Shown here in pieces: positions 45,715-54,986 of a stretch of DNA of 64,000 nt. A program made the position numbers and the translations under genes. Numbering within the stretch: position 1 is the stretch's first letter; every line of letters starts with the position of its first letter. The notes beneath the pieces were generated by a model. That model saw only the letters and a list, made by a program, of their open reading frames with translations, made no database searches and was not told the DNA's origin. The DNA is from Streptomyces sp. TP-A0874 (GTDB lineage Bacteria; Actinomycetota; Actinomycetes; Streptomycetales; Streptomycetaceae), in NCBI RefSeq assembly GCF_001748085.1, contig NZ_BBZK01000005.1, forward strand, positions 62,001 through 126,000. Reading direction: 5' to 3'.

Positions 45715-47055
45715 ATGACGGAACGCGGTAAAACTGCCGTCGTCGGCGGCGGTATGGCCGGCTGCGCTGCTGCCAAGGAGCTACTCAAGGCCGGACGGGA
45801 GGTCGTCGTCTACGAGGCGTCGCCCGGACTCGGCGGCAGGGCGAGGTCCTGGCACCGGCCCGAGATCGAGCCGGATGTGGGGGTGAACCTCTGGTTCACC
45901 AGCTTCTACAAGCTCATGTTCGAACGTATCCGCGAGTACGGTCTCGAGGACCAGCTCGTGGAGATGTCGAACAACGTGATCGTCGTGGACGAGGGCCGTC
46001 CCGCGGAGCTTCTCTCCGACTCTCTGCTCAGCCTGTTCCGGTACCCGCACGTACCGATGCGCGACCGCATCAGGTTCCTGACGGCGACCGTGCGGGAGAC
46101 CTTCAGGCGCAAGCAACTGGACATCTTCGACCCGTTGAAGCTGGCCCCCTTCGACGACGGCACCACCGCCGCGGAGTACGGCGAGCGGATTCTCAGCCGA
46201 CGCGGGTTCGACAACCTCCTCCGCCCGGAGATCGAGTCCTTCTGGCTGTGGCAGTGCGAGGAGGTCTCCGCGGCGCACGTGAGGGCGATGCAGGCGCAGG
46301 TCGCGGGTGCCAAGTTCTACGTCTTCCGGCACGGAATGGAGGTCATCGCCGAGCGGAACGCGGAAGGGGCCGACATCCGGCTGGAGCACGAGGTGACCGA
46401 ACTCCAGGTCATCGACGGCCGGGTGCACATCTCCGCGCGCGGCGCCGACGGCACGGTCGCCACCGAGGAGTTCGACGACGTCGTCGTCGCCACGACCGCC
46501 CCGGTCGCCGCCAAGCTCACCGCCGCCCTGCCGACCGGGATCGTCAGCCAGGACACCCGCGAGTTCCTGGAGTCGCAGCGGTACGAGCCGGCGCTGTCGG
46601 TGTCCTACCTGGTCGACTTCAGCAGCATGCCCTCCGAGGCGCACATCGTGGCGGCCGGCGCCGAGGACCCGCCGGTCAAGACCATCATCACCTTCCCACG
46701 GCAGGTCCGGGACGAGCAGGGTCGGCCGGTCGACAAACACCTGGCGTTCATCTACCCGGGCCGAGCCGTCAGCCGACGGCTGCTGGGCCTGTCCACGGAG
46801 GAGCAGTTCGCCGAGACGAGCAGGCTCGTCACCGAACTGTGGCCGGACTTCCCCGCCGACGCGGAGCCGTTCCAGATCGCGGAGCGGCCGCATGCGATGC
46901 CGGTACCGGAGCCGGGCCGCTACCGCAGGTCCGCCCGGGTGATCCGGCAGCAGCGCGGGCCCGTGGTCTTCGCGGGCGACTTCTTCACCTCGCCCATCTC
47001 GGAGGCCGCGATGCTCTCCGGCATACGGGCGGCCGAGACGCTCACCACCGCCTGA
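45715..47055 (+). CDS. FAD-dependent amine-oxidase/desaturase family protein (first copy)
   Basis: A 446-residue flavoprotein of the amine oxidase/phytoene desaturase superfamily. The dinucleotide fold opens with TAVVGGGMAGCAAAKELLKAG. The conserved VVYEASPGLGGRARS follows, and the C-terminal FAD segment is GPVVFAGDFFTSPISEAAMLSG. It would oxidise or desaturate a hydrophobic substrate; it resembles protoporphyrinogen-oxidase-like enzymes more than a specific carotenoid desaturase. ATG at 45715 has GGAGG seven bases upstream. It leads a four-gene unit with UbiA, an AMP ligase and a second flavoprotein. Confidence 0.87.
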   Translation: MTERGKTAVVGGGMAGCAAAKELLKAGREVVVYEASPGLGGRARSWHRPEIEPDVGVNLWFTSFYKLMFERIREYGLEDQLVEMSNNVIVVDEGRPAELLSDSLLSLFRYPHVPMRDRIRFLTATVRETFRRKQLDIFDPLKLAPFDDGTTAAEYGERILSRRGFDNLLRPEIESFWLWQCEEVSAAHVRAMQAQVAGAKFYVFRHGMEVIAERNAEGADIRLEHEVTELQVIDGRVHISARGADGTVATEEFDDVVVATTAPVAAKLTAALPTGIVSQDTREFLESQRYEPALSVSYLVDFSSMPSEAHIVAAGAEDPPVKTIITFPRQVRDEQGRPVDKHLAFIYPGRAVSRRLLGLSTEEQFAETSRLVTELWPDFPADAEPFQIAERPHAMPVPEPGRYRRSARVIRQQRGPVVFAGDFFTSPISEAAMLSGIRAAETLTTA

Positions 47056-47081
47056 GCGCGACGCCGGACTGGGAGACGATC

Positions 47082-48080
47082 ATGGACCTGTCCACGTCCG
47101 CCGAACGGCCCACCACCGTGCCGGTGCGGGGCGGCCCGGCGCGGCCCGGGGGCCCGGCGTCCCGGCTGCGGGTGTACCTCCGGCTGGCCAAGGCCTCGTT
47201 CCTCCTCGACTACTACCTCAGCGTCGCCGTGGTGCTGACGGCGCTGGTGCCGCATTCCCCGATCACCGGGGCGGTCCTGCTCACCGTCGTCCTGTTCATG
47301 CTGGGCCAGCTCGGGGTGGTCTCGGCGGTGATGTCCTTCGACGACGTCAACGGCTTCCTCGACGGGAGCGACCGGGCCAACTACGTGGGGGCCGACGGCG
47401 AACCGCTGCGACCGCTGGAGCGGAAGCCCCTGCTGACCGGGGCGCTCACCCTGCGCCAGGCCACCCGCTTCGGCTTCCTCGCCCTGGCCTGGGGTGTGGC
47501 GCTGTGGTCGATCACCGCGGCCCAGGCGGTACACCGGCCGTGGTGGGCACTGGCGGTGACCGGCCTGGTGCTCGCCACGAGTTGGCAGTACTCGTACGGC
47601 TTGAAGCTCAGCTACCGGGGGTGGGGCGAACTCCTCATCGCCGGCTGCCCGACGGCCATCGTGGCGGCACCGTACGGCTACCTCAGCGGCCACCTGCCGT
47701 CGCTGGTGCTGGTCGAGGCTCTGCTGTTCGGTCTCTGGCAGATCCTCGTCTCGGCCTACTCCAACACCAAGGACATCGACGGGGACGGGGCGGTCGGCCG
47801 CAGCACGGTGGCGGTACGCACCTCGGAGCGCGGCAACCTCCGGTTCATCGGCGCGCTCACCGCCCTCGACCTGCTGCTGATCTGCGGCCCGGCCGCGGTC
47901 GGCTGGACCCCTTGGTGGACGGCTCCGGTGCTGCTGCCCGTCATCGCACTCCGGTTGCGCCAGTTCACCACCTTCCGGCGCGGGGGCGACGCGCTGCTGG
48001 CTCGGAGGCGAGGAGTGGTGGCGTTCCGAACCGGTGTCGCCTGCCTGGTCCTGGTCAACCTCATCCAGCTGGCCCGATAA
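47082..48080 (+). CDS. UbiA-family prenyltransferase
   Basis: A 332-residue membrane enzyme with eight to nine helices that transfers a prenyl chain to an aromatic or polar acceptor. The first aspartate-rich site is SFDDVNGFLDGSD and the second NTKDIDGDGAVGR; both bind the Mg-diphosphate of the prenyl donor. ATG at 47082 follows GGGAGA by a few bases, 26 bases after the flavin oxidase. The longer open frame reaching back to 46248 is out of frame with that gene and not coding. The acceptor is unknown. Operon partners suggest a prenylated small molecule, not menaquinone. Confidence 0.9.
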   Translation: MDLSTSAERPTTVPVRGGPARPGGPASRLRVYLRLAKASFLLDYYLSVAVVLTALVPHSPITGAVLLTVVLFMLGQLGVVSAVMSFDDVNGFLDGSDRANYVGADGEPLRPLERKPLLTGALTLRQATRFGFLALAWGVALWSITAAQAVHRPWWALAVTGLVLATSWQYSYGLKLSYRGWGELLIAGCPTAIVAAPYGYLSGHLPSLVLVEALLFGLWQILVSAYSNTKDIDGDGAVGRSTVAVRTSERGNLRFIGALTALDLLLICGPAAVGWTPWWTAPVLLPVIALRLRQFTTFRRGGDALLARRRGVVAFRTGVACLVLVNLIQLAR

Positions 48081-48093
48081 GGGAGATGAAGAC

Positions 48094-49701
48094 ATGAGCA
48101 GCAAGGACGGCCCCCTGTCACTGGGGTCGCTGTTCGACGTCCACGCCGAGCGTGGCTGCCGGACCCGTTTCCATCTGAGCAGGCCGTTCGACATCGCTCC
48201 CGGAGGCGGCACGGAGTACGACAGCGCGGAACTCGCCGCGCTCGTCGAGAGGGCGTCCGGGTGGCTGTACGCGACCGGCGCACGAGCCGGGGACCGGATC
48301 GCCATCGCCAAGGACAACCACTGGGACTACCTCGTCCTCGCCTGTGCCGCCGCCCGGTTCGGCGCGCTCCCGGTGCTGGTGTCGGGGGCGCTGCCGCCGG
48401 AGACGCTGCGGACGGTGCTCGACCGGGCGGCGGCCCGGGTCCTGGTCACCACCGCGGCCGTGCTCGACCGCGCCGCGGAAGCCGGCGCGGACCTGAAGGG
48501 GGCGGCCGAGCGCACCGTCTGCCTCGACGAGCCCGCGCCGGGTGCCGTCTTCGCGCCCGAACTGGGCGGCGGCCCCGTGCCGGCGCCCGTACGCACCGCC
48601 TCCTACGAGCCCATGGTGGCCACCCACACCTCGGGAACCACGGGCGCGCCCAAGCTGGTGGTCCACTCGGCTGACACGATCATGGGACACCTGGGCCGGA
48701 CCGAGTCGCTGCCCTGGCCCATCGTCGGCATGAAGCCCTGGGACACCGTCGCCACCGCCACCCCCTACAACCACATGCGCATGATCACCTGGAGCGCGGG
48801 GACGCTGCGGCTGGCACCGCGCCGCGCGCTCGTCCTGCACGGACCGGACCGGGAGTCGGCCGTACGGATGTTCCGACGGCACCGCCCGACCTACCTGGAG
48901 GCCGTCCCGGCCACCTACGGGGCCTGGGAGGAACTGGCCGGCGACTCCGAGGGGCTGTTCGCGAAGGTGCGGCTGTACGTCAGCACCTTCGACGCCATGC
49001 ACCCGCCGACCGTGCGCCGCTTCCTGGCGGCCAGCAAGCGGCCGTTCGCCGGCTGGCTGCAGGGCTGGGGGCAGTCCGAGACCGGCCCGATGACCTTCCG
49101 CCTGCTCACCCGCCGGGCGCTGGCCGCCCGCGGCGAACGACACCCGACCACGCGCGACGTGGGACGGCCCATCCCCGGGTTCACCGGTATGCGGGTCGTC
49201 GACCCCAAGACGATGCAGCGAGTGCCGGCGGGGACTCCCGGCCTGGTCCTCGCCCGCACCAACGGGCGGTGCATCGGCTACCTGGGCGAGGAGGACCGCT
49301 GGCAGGGCAAGGCGCTGGGGCGGTGGTGGAACACCGGCGACTGGGCCGTACGCACCCGTACCGGCGCGTTCCGCCTCCTGGACCGCGAGGTCGACCGGGT
49401 TCCCGGAATGAGCTGCATCGAGGTCGAGGACGTGCTCGCGGACCGGCTGCCCGACCTCCTGGAGGCCGTGGTACTGGCCGTCCGGGGCGGTCGGCCGCTG
49501 CCCGTGGTGTGCACCCGGGACGGCGCGCTGCCACCTGAGGAGTGGCGGCGGGCGACCGAGGACCTCCCGGATATGGACGAACCCGTCCTGATGCCCTGGG
49601 AGGCGCTGCCCAGGACGAGTACCGGGAAGGTCCGCCGCCTCGAACTGCGCGAGCGTCTCCTCGCCGGGGCCGGCACCTTCGGAACGGGGCGGTGGACGTG
49701 A
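48094..49701 (+). CDS. AMP-dependent acyl/aryl-CoA ligase family protein
   Basis: A 535-residue adenylate-forming enzyme (ANL family). The ATP loop is THTSGTTGAPK and the motif near the active site reads GWGQSETGPMTF. The hinge region is WWNTGDWAVRTRTG, with FRLLDREVDRVPGM after it. The catalytic lysine is in LPRTSTGKVRRLE. It would activate a carboxylic acid as an adenylate and pass it to CoA or another acceptor. ATG at 48094 has GGGAGATG 13 bases after the UbiA stop. It overlaps the next gene by four bases. Confidence 0.88.
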   Translation: MSSKDGPLSLGSLFDVHAERGCRTRFHLSRPFDIAPGGGTEYDSAELAALVERASGWLYATGARAGDRIAIAKDNHWDYLVLACAAARFGALPVLVSGALPPETLRTVLDRAAARVLVTTAAVLDRAAEAGADLKGAAERTVCLDEPAPGAVFAPELGGGPVPAPVRTASYEPMVATHTSGTTGAPKLVVHSADTIMGHLGRTESLPWPIVGMKPWDTVATATPYNHMRMITWSAGTLRLAPRRALVLHGPDRESAVRMFRRHRPTYLEAVPATYGAWEELAGDSEGLFAKVRLYVSTFDAMHPPTVRRFLAASKRPFAGWLQGWGQSETGPMTFRLLTRRALAARGERHPTTRDVGRPIPGFTGMRVVDPKTMQRVPAGTPGLVLARTNGRCIGYLGEEDRWQGKALGRWWNTGDWAVRTRTGAFRLLDREVDRVPGMSCIEVEDVLADRLPDLLEAVVLAVRGGRPLPVVCTRDGALPPEEWRRATEDLPDMDEPVLMPWEALPRTSTGKVRRLELRERLLAGAGTFGTGRWT

Positions 49702-51074
49702 CGCGGACGGATACCGGCGGCGGAGTACCGAATCCGGACGACGAGGTGGACGTCGCCGTCGTGGGAGGCGGGATCGCCGGGCTCACAGCGGCCCACCGGC
49801 TCCGGGAAGAGGGACGCCACCCGGTCGTGTTCGAGGCGGAGGACGCCGTCGGCGGTCGGATGAGGGCCCGTCGGGTGGACGGGTGGACGGTGGAGGAGGG
49901 TACGGAGACCCTCGCGACCGCCGGCTACCCGGCGACCTGGCGGCTCGTCCGGGAGGTCGGCCTGGACTCCGACGGCCAGGTGCTGAAGGTGCGCAGCCTG
50001 TCGGGCGTGTGGCGGGACGGCCGGGCGCACGCCGGTACCGGCCACTGGGTGGGCGCACTCACCGGTGCCGGACTCTCGCTGGGCGGCCGCATGGCGCTGG
50101 CCCGCCTCGTCGCCTCCCTCCTGCGGTCCGCCGGCCGGTTCGACACCCGGCGCCCCGGCGAGAGCCCGCTGGGCACCCGGACCGTGGCTGACCTGGCGGC
50201 GGGCCGACACCGGGAACTGCTCGACTACGTCCTCCAGCCGGCGGTGAGCACCGGCTGGGGTTGGGACCCCGAACGCTCCTGTGTCGCACCGCTCGTGGCG
50301 ACGATGATCGCCACCCGCGGACTGCTGGGCTGGCGTACGTACCGGGACGGCATGGACGCACTCGCCAGACGGATGGCCGAACGCCTCGACGTCCGCTGCG
50401 GCAGGCCGGTCGTGGAGGTGAAGGAGAGCGGCTCCGGGGTCCGGCTCGGCTTCGCCGACGGGACCGCCCTCACCGCCCGCGCGGTGGTGCTCGCGGTGCC
50501 CTCCCCGCTGGCGAGGGCGCTGTATCCGGGGGCGCCACCGCACGAGGAGCGCTTCCTGCGCGCGGCGACCTACGCGCCGATGATCCGGGTGACGTGTCCG
50601 GTGGACCGGCCGCTCTCGGCACCGCAGCGACGCGGCACGCCGCGGACGTACGCACTGCTGGTGCCCGACTCCGAAGACGGCTACATCAGCGGGCTCACCT
50701 TCGAGCACCTCAAGGCCCGCAACCGGGCTCCGGACGGACACGGACTGGTCAGTGTCCTCACCTCGCCCCGTGCGACGCGGGAGTTGCTGCACCTGACGGA
50801 CGAGGAGATCACCGGGGCGGTGCTGCCGCGGGCCGAACGGTACGCACCCGGGCTCGGTGCGGCGCTGCGCGGCGCCTCCGTGCACCGGCACCCGCACGCG
50901 GCCCCCGAGGCCACCCCGGAGGCGCTCCGGTTGCACAGCGCGTTCCTCGACCGCCAGGCCGGCGGGGTGGAGTACGCGGGCGACTGGGTCTTCCAGCGAC
51001 CGACCAGCGAGGCGGCCGTCCAGTCCGGTGAACTGGCGGCCCGCCGACTCCTCACCGGCGTCCTGCGGGGATGA
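49698..51074 (+). CDS. FAD-dependent amine-oxidase family protein (second copy)
   Basis: A 458-residue flavoprotein beginning DVAVVGGGIAGLTAAHRLRE, with VVFEAEDAVGGRMRARRVDGW as the second FAD motif. The C-terminal segment VEYAGDWVFQRPTSEAAVQSG closes the FAD site. Relation to protoporphyrinogen oxidase-like and desaturase enzymes is clear, but the substrate is not. GTG at 49698 overlaps the ligase stop (GTGA). It is last in the operon, and a strong hairpin follows 75 bases later. It differs widely from the first flavoprotein, so the pair is not a recent duplication. Confidence 0.87.
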   Translation: MTRTDTGGGVPNPDDEVDVAVVGGGIAGLTAAHRLREEGRHPVVFEAEDAVGGRMRARRVDGWTVEEGTETLATAGYPATWRLVREVGLDSDGQVLKVRSLSGVWRDGRAHAGTGHWVGALTGAGLSLGGRMALARLVASLLRSAGRFDTRRPGESPLGTRTVADLAAGRHRELLDYVLQPAVSTGWGWDPERSCVAPLVATMIATRGLLGWRTYRDGMDALARRMAERLDVRCGRPVVEVKESGSGVRLGFADGTALTARAVVLAVPSPLARALYPGAPPHEERFLRAATYAPMIRVTCPVDRPLSAPQRRGTPRTYALLVPDSEDGYISGLTFEHLKARNRAPDGHGLVSVLTSPRATRELLHLTDEEITGAVLPRAERYAPGLGAALRGASVHRHPHAAPEATPEALRLHSAFLDRQAGGVEYAGDWVFQRPTSEAAVQSGELAARRLLTGVLRG

Positions 51075-51149
51075 ACCCAGGGCGCTGACGCCACGCCGGG
51101 CCCCTCCGTGAACCTCCGAGGAACGCCCGTTAACGTAACGCAAGCCACA

Positions 51150-51181
51150 CGGCCTCGTCCGGCTTTCCGGCCGGACGAGGC
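51150..51181 (+). terminator. 12-bp stem-loop terminator of the UbiA operon
   Basis: GGCCTCGTCCGG (51150-51161) is perfectly complementary to 51170-51181 with an 8-base loop. It follows the last gene of the operon and precedes the LuxR regulator. The rest of 51075-51358 shows nothing recognisable. Confidence 0.8.
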
Positions 51182-51358
51182 CGCATCGCGTGATAAGCGT
51201 GGTGACCGGTCGCTTCTGCCCGCCGGCGGCACACGTCGCCGCCACGCCGCTCGCCTGCCCCTTGGCCCTTCCTTGAACGGCGTCTGATCGTTCCTTGGCC
51301 GCCGGCTGTGACCCTCGCTGCCCTGCGGCATCAGTCAAGGGGGAAGTGAGGGGCCATC

Positions 51359-53752
51359 ATGGTGCTCAATCGCGGCGATGCTCGACACCCGAGGGACCGC
51401 AAGGCCGATGTGTCGGGGGTGGGACAGCAGGGCCGCTACACCCTGACCCCCCTGATCGGCATGGAGGAGGAACTCGCCGGGCTGGAGGCGCGGGTGCTCT
51501 CCGACAGCTCCCGGGTGCTCGCCCTCGTCGGCCCCACGGGGGTGGGCAAGACCCGCCTGTCGGCAGCGCTGTTCGAGAATGTCGTCGGTGAGTTCGCCGA
51601 CGGGGGCTGCCGCGTCGAACTGGAGAGCCTGGACGTGCCGCGGGACGGCAGCGGCCTGAGGGAGGCCATCGCCGCCGCCCTGGGGCTCGGGGCGCACCCG
51701 GTGGACGCGCTGCGCGACCGCGAGTTCCTGCTCGTGCTGGACTGCGGCGGCCCGCCCCCGCGGGGCTGCGCCCCGCTGGTCGCGGAGCTGGCCGACAGCG
51801 CACCGCGGCTGCGCGTGGTCACGGCCGCCACCCAGGCGCTGGGCGTGTACGGGGAGCGCAGCGTCATCCTGGCACCGCTCGCGGTCCCGCATCCGGAGGA
51901 CGCGGCGGAGCTGGAGCGGCTGGCCCGGGTCCCCTCGGTCGAGCTGCTGGTGCACCGCACCCGCGCTGTGCGCCCTGGTTTCCAGCTCACGGAGGAGAAC
52001 CGCGCCGCCGTGGCGGAGCTGTGCGTCCGGCTGGACGGGCTGCCGCTCGCCCTGGAACTGGCGGCCTCCCGGCTGAAGGTGAACTCGCCGGCCTCGCTCC
52101 TGGCGGAGCTGGACGACTCCTCCGACGCGCTGCACGGCTCGGCGGCCGACACGATGTCGCGCCACCTCAGCATGCGGAGCGCCGTCGAGTACGGCCAGGC
52201 CGGACTGTGCGCCGAACGTCTCACCTTCCTCATCCGACTCGCCGTCTTCGCCGGCGACTTCGACTGCCTGGAGGTCAGCGGTGTCCTCGGCCTCTCCGCC
52301 CAGGACGCCCAGGACTCGCTGGCGGACCTCCTCGACCGCAGCCTGCTCCTCTCCCGAGAGCAGACCGACGGCAGCGTGCGCTTCCGGATGCCGCGGCACG
52401 CCCGCCCCTTCGCCCTCGAACGGCTCACCAAGGACGGCACGCTGGAGGCGATGTCCACGGCGCACGCCGCCTACTTCCAGCGGCGGGCGCTCGCCAACCT
52501 CGGGCTGCTGAGCGGCCGGAAGCAGTCGTTGGGGCTGGAGCGGCTCGACCGTTGGCGCGAGGAGGTCCTCGCCGCGTTCGTCTTCCTGAGCACCGCCGGC
52601 GACCAGGAGGACGCCGCCCGCCTGGCCACGGCGGCGCTGCCCTACTGGCTGATGCGCGGCGAGGCCCGCCCGGCCGTGGACCGGTTGGTCCGAGTCCTCG
52701 ACGCGGACGGGGAACTCTCCCAGGCCACCCGTACCGCCCTGCTGGCAGCGCTCGGCACGGCCGGTCTGCACGCCGGGGCTCCCGAGGAGGCGGGGCCGCG
52801 ACTGCGGGACGCCCTGGAGGGGTACGAGGCGGCGGGCGACCGGGCACCGGCCGCACTGACCCGGGTACGGCTGGCCCGGCTCGCCCAGATCCGGGGCGAT
52901 GTGGGCGAGGCCGCCTCGCTGGTGGAACGCGCCGTGGCGGCGTACCGGGAGTCGGCGGACGCACGGGGGCTGGCCTCGGCACAGGCGTTACTGGCGGAGG
53001 TCCGCCGCGACCAGGGCGAGACCGGCGAGGCGCTGCGGCTGGCGGAGGAGTCCGCCAGCACCCACGAGACGCTCGGTGACCGACGGGCCGCGGCTCTCGC
53101 CAGGCTGACCTGGGCCGGGCTGGTAATCGACCGGGGGGAGGCCGACCGGGCCGAGGAGGCCGTCCGGGAGTCGATGCGCGTCCTGGACGCACTGCGCGAC
53201 ATCCCGTCGACCGCGGCAGCGCTGCGGGTGATGACCGCGGTGATCGTGGGGCGGCACGGGCGGGCGAAGGAGGCGTGGGAGCGGGCCGCGCTGCTGCTCT
53301 CGGCGGCCGACGCCATCGAGGCGGCGACGGGCGGGGGGCCGCTGCACCAGCCGGCGGCCTACCGCTCGGGGCTGCTCGCGACCGCCCGCGAACGCCTCGG
53401 CGAGGCCGCCTGGGAGACCCAGCGTCGCCGGGGGGCCGCGCTCACCGCGCACGCGGCCGCCGTCCAGGCGGCGGAACCCATCCGGCCGCTGGTCAACCCA
53501 CTGCAGCCGGCGGCCTCGGACGCCCTCACCCGCCGGGAGCAGGAGGTCGCCGCGCTGGTCGCGGAGGGGCTGACCAATCGGGAGGTGGCCAGCAGGCTCG
53601 GCATCGCGGAGTGGACGGCGGTGAACACGCTGCGGCGGGTGATGCGCAAGCTGGACTGCGCCTCCCGGATCCAGGTGGCGAACAAGGTGCTGCGGTCCCC
53701 CACCGACGGGCTCGGCGACAGCGACACCACCTTCCTGGCGATGTCGCCGTGA
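51359..53752 (+). CDS. Large LuxR-family transcriptional regulator with NTPase and repeat domains
   Basis: A 797-residue regulator. The P-loop ATPase has Walker A GPTGVGKTRLS near residue 58-68 and a Walker B-like FLLVLDCGG. A tetratricopeptide-like helical region of about 350 residues, alanine-rich with repeated GE-A-R-L-E patterns, follows. The C-terminal LuxR/GerE helix-turn-helix is LTRREQEVAALVAEGLTNREVA. It is the shape of pathway-specific activators in Streptomyces clusters (STAND-type). ATG at 51359 follows GAGGGG. It lies between the UbiA operon and the convergent isoprenoid operon, so control of one or both is likely but unproven. Confidence 0.88.
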   Translation: MVLNRGDARHPRDRKADVSGVGQQGRYTLTPLIGMEEELAGLEARVLSDSSRVLALVGPTGVGKTRLSAALFENVVGEFADGGCRVELESLDVPRDGSGLREAIAAALGLGAHPVDALRDREFLLVLDCGGPPPRGCAPLVAELADSAPRLRVVTAATQALGVYGERSVILAPLAVPHPEDAAELERLARVPSVELLVHRTRAVRPGFQLTEENRAAVAELCVRLDGLPLALELAASRLKVNSPASLLAELDDSSDALHGSAADTMSRHLSMRSAVEYGQAGLCAERLTFLIRLAVFAGDFDCLEVSGVLGLSAQDAQDSLADLLDRSLLLSREQTDGSVRFRMPRHARPFALERLTKDGTLEAMSTAHAAYFQRRALANLGLLSGRKQSLGLERLDRWREEVLAAFVFLSTAGDQEDAARLATAALPYWLMRGEARPAVDRLVRVLDADGELSQATRTALLAALGTAGLHAGAPEEAGPRLRDALEGYEAAGDRAPAALTRVRLARLAQIRGDVGEAASLVERAVAAYRESADARGLASAQALLAEVRRDQGETGEALRLAEESASTHETLGDRRAAALARLTWAGLVIDRGEADRAEEAVRESMRVLDALRDIPSTAAALRVMTAVIVGRHGRAKEAWERAALLLSAADAIEAATGGGPLHQPAAYRSGLLATARERLGEAAWETQRRRGAALTAHAAAVQAAEPIRPLVNPLQPAASDALTRREQEVAALVAEGLTNREVASRLGIAEWTAVNTLRRVMRKLDCASRIQVANKVLRSPTDGLGDSDTTFLAMSP

Positions 53753-53785
53753 CCGGCGTCCTCCGTCCGGACGGCCCTCCGGGGG

Positions 53786-54937
53786 TCAACGGAGGACGAC
53801 CTCGGGCGGGCCGGAGATGGTGCCGTCCTTCTCCATCCGCTCGGCGATCCTCATCGCCTCCTCGATCAACGTCTCGACGATCTTCGACTCCGGCACCGTC
53901 TTGATCACCTCGCCCTTGACGAAGATCTGCCCCTTACCGTTACCGGAGGCCACCCCGAGATCCGCCTCCCGCGCCTCACCCGGACCGTTGACCACACACC
54001 CCATCACCGCGACCCGCAGCGGAACCTCCATCCCCTCCAGCCCCGCGGTCACCTCATCCGCCAACTTGTACACATCCACCTGCGCCCGCCCACAGGACGG
54101 ACACGAGACGATCTCCAACCTGCGCTGCCGCAACCCCAACGACTCCAGGATCTGCGCACCGACCTTGATCTCCTCGACCGGCGGCGCCGACAACGACACC
54201 CGGATCGTGTCCCCGATCCCCTCCGACAGCAACGCCCCGAAAGCCACCGCCGACTTCACCGTGCCCTGGAACGCCGGCCCCGCCTCCGTCACCCCCAGAT
54301 GCAGCGGATACTCACACCGCTCCGCCAACTGCCGGTACGCGTTGACCATCACCACCGGATCGTTGTGCTTCACCGAGATCTTGATGTCCCGGAACCCGTG
54401 CTCCTCGAACAACGAGCACTCCCACAACGCCGACTCCACCAACGCCTCAGGCGTCGCCCTCCCGTACTTCCGCAGCAGACGCCTGTCGAGCGAACCCGCG
54501 TTCACCCCGATCCGGATCGGCGTACCCGCCGCCGAAGCCTCCCGCGCGATCTCCTTCACCCGGTCGTCGAACTGCTTGATGTTCCCCGGGTTCACCCGCA
54601 CCGCCGCACAACCGGCCTCGATCGCCGCGAACACGTACTTCGGCTGGAAATGAATATCGGCGATCACCGGAATCTGCGACTTCCGCGCGATCACCGAAAG
54701 CGCGTCCGCGTCATCCTGCGTCGGACACGCCACCCGCACGATCTGACACCCCGCCGCCGTCAACTCGGCGATCTGCTGAAGCGTCGCACCGATATCCGAA
54801 GTACGCGTCGTGGTCATCGACTGCACCGACACCGGCGCGCCGTCACCGATCGGAACGTCACCGACGAGGATCCGCCGGCTCTTTCGACGTACCGCCAGTC
54901 GGGTCGGTACGTCCGGGATTCCGAGATCGACGCCCAT
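53786..54937 (-). CDS. ispG: 4-hydroxy-3-methylbut-2-enyl diphosphate synthase
   Basis: A 383-residue [4Fe-4S] enzyme of the MEP isoprenoid pathway. It turns methylerythritol cyclodiphosphate into HMBPP. The cluster cysteines lie in [11 protein letters not shown] and [11 protein letters not shown]; the TIM-barrel part opens with [13 protein letters not shown]. It is last in the isoprenoid operon, 49 bases after dxs, with AAGGAAG ten bases before ATG 54937. The first about 30 codons use C-ending codons like the neighbours, then codon use shifts to G-ending codons and TTG leucine. Its presence beside dxs and ispH suggests a dedicated second set of MEP genes. Confidence 0.96.
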   Translation of the reverse strand: MGVDLGIPDVPTRLAVRRKSRRILVGDVPIGDGAPVSVQSMTTTRTSDIGATLQQIAELTAAGCQIVRVACPTQDDADALSVIARKSQIPVIADIHFQPKYVFAAIEAGCAAVRVNPGNIKQFDDRVKEIAREASAAGTPIRIGVNAGSLDRRLLRKYGRATPEALVESALWECSLFEEHGFRDIKISVKHNDPVVMVNAYRQLAERCEYPLHLGVTEAGPAFQGTVKSAVAFGALLSEGIGDTIRVSLSAPPVEEIKVGAQILESLGLRQRRLEIVSCPSCGRAQVDVYKLADEVTAGLEGMEVPLRVAVMGCVVNGPGEAREADLGVASGNGKGQIFVKGEVIKTVPESKIVETLIEEAMRIAERMEKDGTISGPPEVVLR

Positions 54938-54986
54938 CCAGAGTCACTTCCTTGCGGGATCAGGGGGCAAGAGGAGGGAGAGAAGG

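Noticed and set aside
46248..47081. Extension of the UbiA gene back to 46248
   Set aside because: This part overlaps the flavin oxidase in another frame and has shadow composition. ATG at 47082 has a good ribosome site and starts the membrane protein correctly.
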